Source: Spirochaetota bacterium
GTDB lineage: Bacteria > Spirochaetota > UBA4802 > JAFGDQ01
Length of the DNA stretch: 64,000 bases
Direction of reading: 5' to 3'
Assembly (NCBI GenBank): GCA_034190085.1
Contig: JAXHTS010000058.1
Coordinates: forward strand, 1-64,000
This document shows, piece by piece, positions 47,401 through 54,803 of the stretch; the stretch's first letter is position 1, and each line of letters starts with the position of its first letter. The notes under the pieces were generated by a model. That model saw nothing but the letters and a program-made list of their open reading frames with translations. It had not been told where the DNA came from and ran no database searches. Both the position numbers and the translations under genes were made by a program.

Positions 47401-48246
47401 TATAGTTCTGATATTGATATAATGCTTATCTATGATGCAGGTGACAATTCTACGGGTATGCAGTCTGATGAAGCTTTTTATGGAAATATATACTCAACGA
47501 TTATAGAAAAATTATTATCTGATTTATCCTCACATACAGAGGAGGGGCATGCCTACAGGGTTGACCTGAGATTAAGACCTTATGGTAGTTCAGGGGCTCT
47601 GGCATATTCTATAGAAAATCTTGTTGATTATTATAACAACATAGCGGATCTTTGGGAGATTCAGGCGCTGCTTAAACTGCGCCCGGTGGCCGGGAATCTC
47701 CCAGTGGGATATAAATTTATTGATAAAGTCAAAGAGATTTATAATAACAGGATTACCCATAAAAGCGTGATCGAATCAATCAGGAGGCTTCGTTCATTAG
47801 CGGTTAAGGAAAATTCATCAAGAATTCTATCAGGAATTGATATAAAAAACGGTATAGGTGGCATACGGGATATCGAATTCCTGGTTCAGGGTCTTCAGCT
47901 AATCAATCTTCCATCCAATTCAGGGTTGTTAGAGGCAAATACCCTCAAAGCATTGACTGTTCTTAAAAAAATCAATATTTTAAATCAGGATGTTGTTAAA
48001 AGTCTAAGGGAGGAATATATTTTTTTGAGAAAGGTTGAGCATTATCTGCAGTTGTATGAAGACAGGCAGGTTCATTCATTGCCTGCTGATCCAGTAAAAT
48101 TGGAGGCTTTGGCAAAAAGTATGCTTGGTATTGATGCAAAAGCCCCTCAATTTATGAGTAAACTAAAGGATTATCAGCATAGAATTAGAGAGGCATACGA
48201 CAGATATTTAATTCCGCATAACGATAACGAGGTTTCCCATCAATAG
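44422..48246 (+). CDS. glnE: GlnE adenylyltransferase/adenylyl-removing enzyme with N-terminal ACT-like domains
   Basis: 1274 residues from the ATG at 44422 (a TTG at 44404 is an in-frame alternative; neither has a strong SD). The C-terminal ~950 residues are a complete GlnE: two nucleotidyltransferase domains, each with G-K-x-G-G and S-D-I (FGLGKFGGAALGYASDIEIL near 470 and MAFGKLGGNELNYSSDIDIM near 985) and DLRLRPYG after each, plus linker helical domains. Upstream, ~320 extra residues contain two ACT-like units: CTVIARDYPAVFSLITGILS near 80, and DTPFFLYALSTALSMQNVQI near 230. Classical E. coli GlnE (946 residues) lacks these. It modifies and de-modifies GlnA at Tyr; the ACT pair may sense an amino acid directly instead of relying only on PII. 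Confidence 0.92.
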   Translation: MKRIITYETIKSACPDIDDNIINDHLARLESDYFYYFSRNNIFDHLRAVSELSYKNPVKVITNLSSDECITCTVIARDYPAVFSLITGILSSLDYRIISGKIFTYKKDSVSPHTPKPGFKKNPSAALKKTTNKRIIIDHFYGRLSTGIFSHIWVNELTDCLNSVFKLIEKDDSGLSAARRSVNELAARKLENITECQSILYPVKIEIDNKNEFYTEMRVVSEDTPFFLYALSTALSMQNVQIEHVNIDTIQMQVIDEFRIVNSLGSKIENEDTINRIKLSVLLTKQFTSFIGTAPDPYVALSRFEYLTSEILSLPEKSNWLEILSNPHLMKDLARLLGASDFLWEDFIRLQYETILPLLEAKGEKKGFTETASSISDRLSKAMKGVEDRGEQRRILNEFKDIEIFHIDLDHILNPETDFRILSERLTMLAEVVIDTVAGYSYKHLSDIYGYPTTVAGLYDKFCIFGLGKFGGAALGYASDIEILLVYSDNGQTDGTDSIKNSDFFNRLVKEIIGFIKAKKEGIFRLDLRLRPYGIDGPLACSLDSFCKYYGAGGDAHSYERLALVRMRPVGGDVDFGEQLIRLRNEFIYSTNSIDIKELHNLRRKQFIEKTQEGRINAKYSPGALVDIEYTVQILQIMFGRENLSLRTPRIHDALNALAEHGILEWVEVVDVIGAYDFFRELINGLRMLRGSVEDLFLPSIDSIEYGHLARRMGYKVEGDLSQVKQLHIEFETRSAMVRTFIERHFGGTILLGDDVRNIADLILSKDLSDSISRKILSDYGFKNPERAIVNLKNLASGNKQELFVRIAVLATDILLHKPDPDMALNNWERFIDVISDPVRHFQEMLSQPKKLDILLSIFSTSQYLSDTLIKNPDFLEWLILPKNLYKSLNKTEIEDELKKLYQSSESHGDWLNSIRLIKKREILRIGTRDICLNMPLPDITEDLSVLAEAFIDVVSGINLSLLNTEDASVHWDNILNNFSIMAFGKLGGNELNYSSDIDIMLIYDAGDNSTGMQSDEAFYGNIYSTIIEKLLSDLSSHTEEGHAYRVDLRLRPYGSSGALAYSIENLVDYYNNIADLWEIQALLKLRPVAGNLPVGYKFIDKVKEIYNNRITHKSVIESIRRLRSLAVKENSSRILSGIDIKNGIGGIRDIEFLVQGLQLINLPSNSGLLEANTLKALTVLKKINILNQDVVKSLREEYIFLRKVEHYLQLYEDRQVHSLPADPVKLEALAKSMLGIDAKAPQFMSKLKDYQHRIREAYDRYLIPHNDNEVSHQ

Positions 48247-48285
48247 ATGATGATGCTGGCTGTCCATATTTGTGAATTTTTGCTG

Positions 48286-50061
48286 TTAACTGAGCTTTTC
48301 CCTTAATATCTCATTTGCCATCCCTGGATTGGCCTTCCCATTAGTGGCTTTCATCACCTCCCCAACAAAGAAGCCCATTATTTTGGTCTTACCGCTTCTA
48401 TACAAATCAACCTGGGATGGATTCTTCTCAAGAATCTCATCAACTATCTTCTCAATAGCATCTGGATCAATGATCTGTTTAATCCCTTCCTGGTCAATAA
48501 TCTCAATCAATCCCTTATTCGTGGCAAAGGCCCTTTTTATCACGTCCTTGCCAATCTTGCCGCTTATTTCTCCGCTATTAATCTTCTTGAGAAACTCTGA
48601 TAAATCTGCTGGTTGAATATGCATATTCTGAATATCGTTATCAATGTAGGATAATATCTCACTAAAAAACCAGTTTGCCAGTATTCTGGGCTTATCATAG
48701 ATCTTCAGTACCTCCTCAAAGAAATCAGCATAGTCCGGATTGATCATGAATAAACGGGCCTCGTCATTGTTAAAGCCGTATTCCTCTTTGTATGTCTTCT
48801 TCCTTTCCAGAGGCAAAAGGGGTAATCTATCTTTAAGGCCATTGATCCATTCATCAGTTAATTCAAGGGGCAACAGATCAGGATCGGGGAAATATCTATA
48901 ATCATGGGATTCCTCTTTACTTCTCATCAGATATGTCTTCTGAGCGCTATCATCCCATAATCTTGTTTCCTGTTCAATAGGAATGCCTGCTTTTTTCATC
49001 TTCCTCTGGCGGTCAATCTCATAATCCAGGGCTTTTTCAATTGCCTTAAAGGAGTTCATATTCTTAATTTCAGTTTTAACCCCCAGTTCAGCGCTTCCCA
49101 CAGGTCTTATAGACACATTGGCATCACAGCGCAGGCTGCCCTCTTCCATATTGCCGTCGCATATGCCCAGGGAAACCAGTATGGCCCGTATCATCATAAC
49201 ATACTCCCTGGCCTCCTTTGGACTTGATATATCCGGCTCAGTGACAATTTCGAGAAGAGGAACGCTGCATCTGTTAAAGTCTATAGCGCTCGCCTTTGAT
49301 CCCCAGATGCCTGGCGCTCCCACATGAACCATCTTTCCAGCGTCCTCTTCCATGTGGATGCGGTTTAATCTGATCCTTTTAACAGGCCCATCGACCTCCA
49401 CATCAACATATCCGCCGCTGCAGATAGGCTCCTCAAATTGGGAAATCTGGTAACCCTTGGGCAAATCAGGATAAAAATAATTTTTCCTGGCAAAGATGGA
49501 GCGATTATTTACTGTTGATTTTGCAGCCAGCCCGGCAAGTATTGCCATATTAACAGCCTCTTTATTTAGAACAGGCAATACACCGGGGTGTCCGGAGCAT
49601 ACAGGACAGGTATTGCTGTTTGATTCCCTGCCGAATTCAGTAGAGCATTTACAGAACAATTTTGTCTTCGTATTCAACTGGGCATGCACCTCTAATCCAA
49701 TTACCGCCTCATACTCAATGCCCTTCTCTGTAATTACATTCCGTTCCAGGGACTTTTCATCAATTCCTGTCCTCCCTTTTTGGGGAGGGGCAATATAATT
49801 TGTACCAAGAACGGATGGACCATTTTTAATGAGCATATCCAGATCAGCCCATGTCTCAGATTCATCCTCTCGCAGATAGGGATCTTTGTAAACAGCATGA
49901 CTGACCGGTTTCATGTCCTGGCAGGGGGCATTATTGATTACCCTGGCATATTCCAAAAAATCCTCTAACTCCTTTTCGAGCTGACCCTTTTCTTCTTCGC
50001 TTACATCAAAAGTTGCAAGTCCAATCAGTTTCTCAATATTTATTGTTCCTTTTTCTTTCAT
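48286..50061 (-). CDS. gatC-gatB: GatC-GatB fusion: Asp-tRNA(Asn)/Glu-tRNA(Gln) amidotransferase
   Basis: 591 residues in one frame. Residues ~1-97 are GatC: NIEKLIGLATFDVSEEEKGQ, LEDFLEYARVIN, DMKPVSHAVYKDPYLREDE. Residues ~115-591 are a complete GatB: YEAVIGLEVHAQL, zinc cysteines in CKCSTEF...CPVC, HPGVLPVLNKEAV, RNYFYPDLPKGYQISQ-like region, HMEEDAGK, and the tail ISGKIGKDVI...VIDQEGIK. GatC and GatB are separate genes in nearly all bacteria. The transamidase converts misacylated Asp-tRNA(Asn) (or Glu-tRNA(Gln)) to Asn/Gln-tRNA, using ammonia from GatA. It is the second gene after the GatA-AspRS fusion, 17 bases apart, so all subunits are made as two chains from one transcript. Confidence 0.95.
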   Translation of the reverse strand: MKEKGTINIEKLIGLATFDVSEEEKGQLEKELEDFLEYARVINNAPCQDMKPVSHAVYKDPYLREDESETWADLDMLIKNGPSVLGTNYIAPPQKGRTGIDEKSLERNVITEKGIEYEAVIGLEVHAQLNTKTKLFCKCSTEFGRESNSNTCPVCSGHPGVLPVLNKEAVNMAILAGLAAKSTVNNRSIFARKNYFYPDLPKGYQISQFEEPICSGGYVDVEVDGPVKRIRLNRIHMEEDAGKMVHVGAPGIWGSKASAIDFNRCSVPLLEIVTEPDISSPKEAREYVMMIRAILVSLGICDGNMEEGSLRCDANVSIRPVGSAELGVKTEIKNMNSFKAIEKALDYEIDRQRKMKKAGIPIEQETRLWDDSAQKTYLMRSKEESHDYRYFPDPDLLPLELTDEWINGLKDRLPLLPLERKKTYKEEYGFNNDEARLFMINPDYADFFEEVLKIYDKPRILANWFFSEILSYIDNDIQNMHIQPADLSEFLKKINSGEISGKIGKDVIKRAFATNKGLIEIIDQEGIKQIIDPDAIEKIVDEILEKNPSQVDLYRSGKTKIMGFFVGEVMKATNGKANPGMANEILREKLS

Positions 50062-50078
50062 TATTAACTTCCATCTAT

Positions 50079-52973
50079 CTATGGGGATAGCCGATTTATA
50101 TCCCTCGGGAAGAGGGAGGCCTCTCGAATATTTTTCAGATTTAGAATTTTCATTGTCAGCCTTTCCAATCCCATACCCAGTCCGCCATGCGGCGGCATGC
50201 CAAACCTGAAGATATCCATGTAATGACTAAAATCACGTGGATTGCAGCCAAAACTTAAAACATTCTCCCTGAGCATATCATAATCATGAATCCGCTGTCC
50301 CCCTGTAGTAATTTCAATTCCATTGTAGAGCAAATCAAAGCTTCTGGTGTAACCAGGCAATCGCTCATCGGGCATTGTGTACATAGGTCTCTTTTTTACA
50401 GGATAACCGATTATATAAACAAGGGATGAGTTTTTCTCCCTTTCAAAATATTCACATATAACCCTTTCACCCTCAGGTGAAATGTCACCCTCTTCCATAT
50501 CCCTTATACCGAATGACTCTACAATTTCCAGGGCCTCCAGAAAGTGAATTCTGGGAATGATTTCAGGCAAATCAATTGGGGAACCAGCCTCTTCTAATTC
50601 ATATGCAAACTTTTCTTTCAATTTTTTGAAAATGTATTTTATAAGCCCTTCCTGCATATCAATAATATCCTGCTCATCCTTTATAAATCCCATTTCATAA
50701 TCCAGGCTCACATACTCATTTAAATGTCTCACTGTGTTATGAAGCTCTGCCCTGAATACCGGACCGATCTCAAATACCCGTTCAAATCCGCTCCCTACCA
50801 TGGTCTGTTTATAAAACTGTGGCGATTGGGCTAGAAATGCTGAGTTTCCAAAATATTTTATCTCAAATATATTACTGCCCCCCTCAGTTCCGGAAGAAAT
50901 GATCTTGGGTGTTTTTATTTCAATAAATTTATGTTCTGAAAGGTATTCTCCAAAGAGCTTAACTATCTCTGACTGGATTCTGAATGTATTTAGAATTTTC
51001 GGATTCCTTACTGAAATAGTTCTATTATCAAGTATTGTCGGGAGATTTATGTTGCCTGAGTTATTATTAATGCTGATAGGCAGATCATTAGCAGCCCTGC
51101 CAATAATATTTATTGTCTTTACCTTTATTTCAATATTGTTATATGGACTACGCTCTTCCTTTGTCACTTGCCCATAGATTTCAACAACCGTTTCGAGATT
51201 TAAACGTTCCTTAAGTCCATCCCCCTCAATAACAAGCTGTGTGAAACCACTCCTGTCCCTTAAATCGTAAAACTCAATGCCGCCAAGGTTCTTCTTTCTA
51301 TGAATCCATCCTGCGATTTTAATATCTTTATTCACATAGTCTTCAAGATCATTACAATATACCCTGTCAGAATAATTTTTATCTCTTTGCATATATGTTT
51401 TGGATATTTTGTTAATATCTTCCTGTGTATATATTGAGGTTGCTTCCTCTCTCCCGCCTTCTTCCCTGGCGCCTGTCTTGCAGACGATTCTATCCTTATC
51501 AGCAAACACCTCTTCGAGAGGGGGTATGAACTCATCTCTGAGCTGCTTTTCAAAGGCAAAAGCAATTTTCAGCAGATTTTCTTCTTCTAGCGCCCTGCCC
51601 ATCAACTGAAGACCTACAGGCATATCATTAACCATACCTGAAGGCACTGAAATCGCCGGCAGTCCCGCCAGATTGGGCAGTACTGTGGTAACGTCTGACA
51701 AATATATTTTCATAGGATCTTTCAGGCTCTCGCCAATGGGAAAGGCTATCTCAGGGGTGGTGGGCATGGCAATAGCATCAAATGTCTCAAATATTTTTTT
51801 TAATTCCTCTCTGAGGTAAGCCCTCACCCTCTGGGCCTTTCTATAGTATTCATCGTAATACCCTGAAGAAAGCACAAAATTACCCAGAAGAATTCGTTTT
51901 TTAACCTCTTTTCCAAAACCGACTGAACGCGTCATGCGAAGCATCTCCTGATAATCACTCTGCCTGCTGTTTCGATAGCCGTATTTTACTCCATCATATC
52001 TGGAAAGGTTTGAAGAGGCTTCGGCTGTTGCAATAAAATAGTATGCAGAGGTTGCGTATTGAAGGGCGCTAAATGAAACATCTTCAATTTGAGCGCCCAG
52101 CCCTTTTAACATCCCTATGGATTTCTTAAATTGCTCCCGAATTTGCGGAGACACTCCCTCCTGGAAGAGTTCCGGCAATACTGCTATGCGCATTCCAGCT
52201 ATATCCTGATCCAATTTAGCTGTATAATCCTTTGAGGGTATGTCCAGGGATGTGGAATCATTTTTATCATACCCGCTTATTGCATTCAACAGAATAGCAA
52301 TCCCATATACATCTCTGGATAAAGGACCAATCTGATCTAATGAGGAGGCATAGGCTGTCAATCCATACCGTGAAACAAGGCCGTATGTTGGCTTTAAACC
52401 GAAAATCCCGCAAAACGCTGCTGGCTGCCGTATAGAACCCCCGGTATCGCTTCCTATGGCCAGGGGAACCATGCCTGATGACACAGCCGCTGCAGATCCG
52501 CCTGATGAACCTCCAGGTACCCTGTTTAAATCCCAGGGATTTCTTGTATGCTTGAGGCTTGAGTTTTCGCAGGTTGATCCCATTGCGAATTCGTCCAGAT
52601 TGGTCTTACCTATGATAATCCCACCTTTTCCCTTGATCATTTTGATTGTTGTTGCGTCATATGGGGGATAATAGTTCTCTAAAATTTTAGAAGCGCAGGT
52701 GGTTGCAATACCCATAGAATGGATGTTGTCTTTTATAGCTATGGGTAAGCCGTCAATCAGGCTTTTTTGAGCCTTGTTCTGCCACCGCGCATCGCTCTCC
52801 TCTGCCTGTTTAATAAGAGTCTCCCTGCTATATAGTGAGATGAAGCACTCCAGAACAGGATCATATTTAACTATCTGTTCCAGGTAAGCCTTTATCAATT
52901 CCACACAGGTTATCTCTCTCTTTTTTATAAGAGAGGTTATCTCTTTAATATTTTTACTTACTATTCTGTCCAT
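50079..52973 (-). CDS. gatA-aspS: GatA-AspRS fusion: amidase subunit joined to archaeal-type aspartyl-tRNA synthetase
   Basis: 964 residues without a break. Residues 1-~485 are GatA: catalytic triad Lys81 (PIAIKDNI), cis-Ser156 (GGSSGGSAAAV) and nucleophile Ser180 (DTGGSIRQPA), plus the EYYRKAQRVR region. A ~45-residue polar linker follows, then ~530-964 is an archaeal/eukaryal-type AspRS: OB-fold anticodon domain (KIAGWIHRKKNLGGIEF), motif 2 FRAELHNTVRHLNE and motif 3 GLGMGLERL, ending SLFPRD. His558 occupies the position where discriminating enzymes have Trp, and Pro610 lies near the second determinant; both suggest a non-discriminating AspRS that also charges tRNA(Asn). Fusing it to the amidase would channel Asp-tRNA(Asn) directly to amidation. 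It is the first gene of the operon. Confidence 0.95.
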   Translation of the reverse strand: MDRIVSKNIKEITSLIKKREITCVELIKAYLEQIVKYDPVLECFISLYSRETLIKQAEESDARWQNKAQKSLIDGLPIAIKDNIHSMGIATTCASKILENYYPPYDATTIKMIKGKGGIIIGKTNLDEFAMGSTCENSSLKHTRNPWDLNRVPGGSSGGSAAAVSSGMVPLAIGSDTGGSIRQPAAFCGIFGLKPTYGLVSRYGLTAYASSLDQIGPLSRDVYGIAILLNAISGYDKNDSTSLDIPSKDYTAKLDQDIAGMRIAVLPELFQEGVSPQIREQFKKSIGMLKGLGAQIEDVSFSALQYATSAYYFIATAEASSNLSRYDGVKYGYRNSRQSDYQEMLRMTRSVGFGKEVKKRILLGNFVLSSGYYDEYYRKAQRVRAYLREELKKIFETFDAIAMPTTPEIAFPIGESLKDPMKIYLSDVTTVLPNLAGLPAISVPSGMVNDMPVGLQLMGRALEEENLLKIAFAFEKQLRDEFIPPLEEVFADKDRIVCKTGAREEGGREEATSIYTQEDINKISKTYMQRDKNYSDRVYCNDLEDYVNKDIKIAGWIHRKKNLGGIEFYDLRDRSGFTQLVIEGDGLKERLNLETVVEIYGQVTKEERSPYNNIEIKVKTINIIGRAANDLPISINNNSGNINLPTILDNRTISVRNPKILNTFRIQSEIVKLFGEYLSEHKFIEIKTPKIISSGTEGGSNIFEIKYFGNSAFLAQSPQFYKQTMVGSGFERVFEIGPVFRAELHNTVRHLNEYVSLDYEMGFIKDEQDIIDMQEGLIKYIFKKLKEKFAYELEEAGSPIDLPEIIPRIHFLEALEIVESFGIRDMEEGDISPEGERVICEYFEREKNSSLVYIIGYPVKKRPMYTMPDERLPGYTRSFDLLYNGIEITTGGQRIHDYDMLRENVLSFGCNPRDFSHYMDIFRFGMPPHGGLGMGLERLTMKILNLKNIREASLFPRDINRLSP

Positions 52974-53567
52974 GTACTTAGTGTATCCTAAAGAAAAAAA
53001 TAAACAAACTCTTGAGTTCTTATATAGTCATTGTGCTGACAGGGTTGGCAAATGTTTTACCAGCCGTCGAGCATATGGGCGGGTATAGGCATTCACTCCT
53101 TTGCTTATGAGTGCAGCCCTTGAAAGGGGCACTGATTTTACAACATTATTTTAATGTGGATAATTGGCAAAGCATTAAAGGGATATTTTGTTACATAGAA
53201 GTAAAATTAACTGAGTATTATAGAGATTGTCAAATGACTTTCTGCAAATGCAGGAGTCCATTTGTTTTGAATAGAATTATTATAAGATTCCTGCATTTGC
53301 TGAACCTACACCTATGCATAAAGGTGAATGACAACTGTCAAAGGTAGCGAATACATCCATTATTTGTACTATTATCCCTTTTTTATCATCTATAAAAAAA
53401 ATGATTGAAATTTATACTTCATCTTGATGAGGGTAAGTAATATTTCTTTTCACCTCAGGATGCATTCAGTAAGAGAATGAATTTAAGAATCAAGAAGTCG
53501 ATATGGAATTGAAAATCATTGAAGGGACTTCGTATTAAATTATTCCTTTTGAATAGGGCATGTAAAA
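52974..53567. other. Divergent control region between gatA-aspS and asparagine synthetase genes
   Basis: 594 bases with no gene. It must hold both divergent promoters. It contains the long inverted repeat listed separately and, at ~53315-53335, a small hairpin CACCTATGCATAAAGGTG. No T-box consensus or other known riboswitch is recognisable. Confidence 0.6.
53241..53303. repeat. Inverted repeat in the asparagine intergenic region
   Basis: GCAAATGCAGGA (53244-53255) pairs exactly with TCCTGCATTTGC (53289-53300). The stem extends inward by three more pairs including one G-T. The enclosed loop is about 27 bases. There is no T-run, so a terminator is unlikely; an operator, structured leader or mobile remnant are possible. 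Confidence 0.7.
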
Positions 53568-54803
53568 ATGGAAGATAAAATTAAGACTATTGGTGAAGAT
53601 CTTTACAGATTTCAATCCGCAATAAACGAGGAAGGTTCTACCCTTGGGGATTATATTAAGGAAAATTACACGAGCAAATGGATATCCGATAATCTGTTCA
53701 ATGTGATGGCAATTCGAACTACATTTGTGAATGCCATGAATCAATTCCTTGTTAATGAGGGGCTCTTTAATCTTGAAAAGGTTATGCTGAGTATTATTAC
53801 AGATCCATTGGCGCATGATATTGAACATACACCTGCTATCGACTACAAGGGGCATACGTACCTAACAACACATAGCATGATTTACAGTAAGTTCCTAGCA
53901 TGTTCAAATCCTGACATTAAAGGCATATTTGTTGATTCACCGAATATCCGTCTTGAGATCGAGAGTCCTATTGGAGAACAGAGGGGAAGATATCTTGCTG
54001 ATTTTTCTCAGATGGATGTTGAATTTAGACGCAATAGGGGAATAACCATTGATGATTATTATAATCAGGTGTCAATGGTGTTCGATGCCCTTGATGAAGA
54101 TATGGGAAAGGCAAAGAATTTTTTTGAAAGGATGATGGTTCATGTATGCGAGGAATTGAATAAAAGAAATAGCGATAATCTAAAAGATCTTGGCGTGATA
54201 TTGGAGGTGCCAAGGATTCCATTCCCTAGCTTCCATAAAGACGAATGTGTAGCAAAATTTGGAGCAAGAGGACTTGAAGAAGAGGTTGGGAAGATGACAG
54301 ATGCCCAGTTCTTCTGGATAACAGGTTTATTGAGGGAGAACTATGATCTAATCTATCCGTATCTATCTCAGAATGGATCTAAGGTCAATCTACGAGATGC
54401 TAAATCTCGTAATATCTTTAATTATGATATTTTGGCAAAGAGTATAGACGCGAAGTCAGGCAAGCAAGCGCCGGCAAAGGAGATCATGTCAGGAGCGATC
54501 AGGGAATGGCTTTTTGAACCGATTATCGAAAGAATAATTGATAATAGGGTTCTGCCATCTCGCCCGAATATTGTTGATGGGAATATTGAAAATATTGATG
54601 AACTTGGTGGGTATGGGCCATTTCTATATTTTGCCTCAATGAAGGATTCAACGGGTAAACCGATTTTCCCTGACACTGCTGGAGGCGGGATCGGTATTGA
54701 GCGCACCCTCTATTCAATTCTACGTGGCGAAAAGATTAAAATCATAGATGATGTAACCTATTTTGGGAAAAATCCAGATTCACATCCTATTTTTTTATAC
54801 TAA
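53568..54803 (+). CDS. Archaeal-type asparagine synthetase A (class II aaRS-like)
   Basis: 411 residues. The catalytic core is that of a class II aminoacyl-tRNA synthetase without an anticodon-binding domain: HTPAIDYKGHTYLTTHSMIY, SPNIRLE (motif 2 Arg), LADFSQMDVEF and motif 3 GGGIGIERTLYSIL. This matches the archaeal asparagine synthetase AS-AR, an AspRS/AsnRS paralogue that makes free Asn from Asp, ATP and ammonia. It is not the E. coli AsnA sequence type. At 411 residues it is longer than the ~300-residue archaeal enzyme, with an insertion around 165-265. It lies divergently from gatA-aspS; its 3' end overlaps asnB by 17 bases. Confidence 0.82.
   Translation: MEDKIKTIGEDLYRFQSAINEEGSTLGDYIKENYTSKWISDNLFNVMAIRTTFVNAMNQFLVNEGLFNLEKVMLSIITDPLAHDIEHTPAIDYKGHTYLTTHSMIYSKFLACSNPDIKGIFVDSPNIRLEIESPIGEQRGRYLADFSQMDVEFRRNRGITIDDYYNQVSMVFDALDEDMGKAKNFFERMMVHVCEELNKRNSDNLKDLGVILEVPRIPFPSFHKDECVAKFGARGLEEEVGKMTDAQFFWITGLLRENYDLIYPYLSQNGSKVNLRDAKSRNIFNYDILAKSIDAKSGKQAPAKEIMSGAIREWLFEPIIERIIDNRVLPSRPNIVDGNIENIDELGGYGPFLYFASMKDSTGKPIFPDTAGGGIGIERTLYSILRGEKIKIIDDVTYFGKNPDSHPIFLY

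Noticed and set aside
52974-53567. T-box riboswitch or tRNA gene in the asparagine control region
   Set aside because: No AGGGTGGNACCGCG-like T-box core and no cloverleaf or GTTCRANNC arm could be found.
53568-54803. AsnRS (asparaginyl-tRNA synthetase) as the identity of this gene
   Set aside because: The protein lacks an N-terminal OB-fold anticodon-binding domain and matches the stand-alone archaeal asparagine synthetase pattern.
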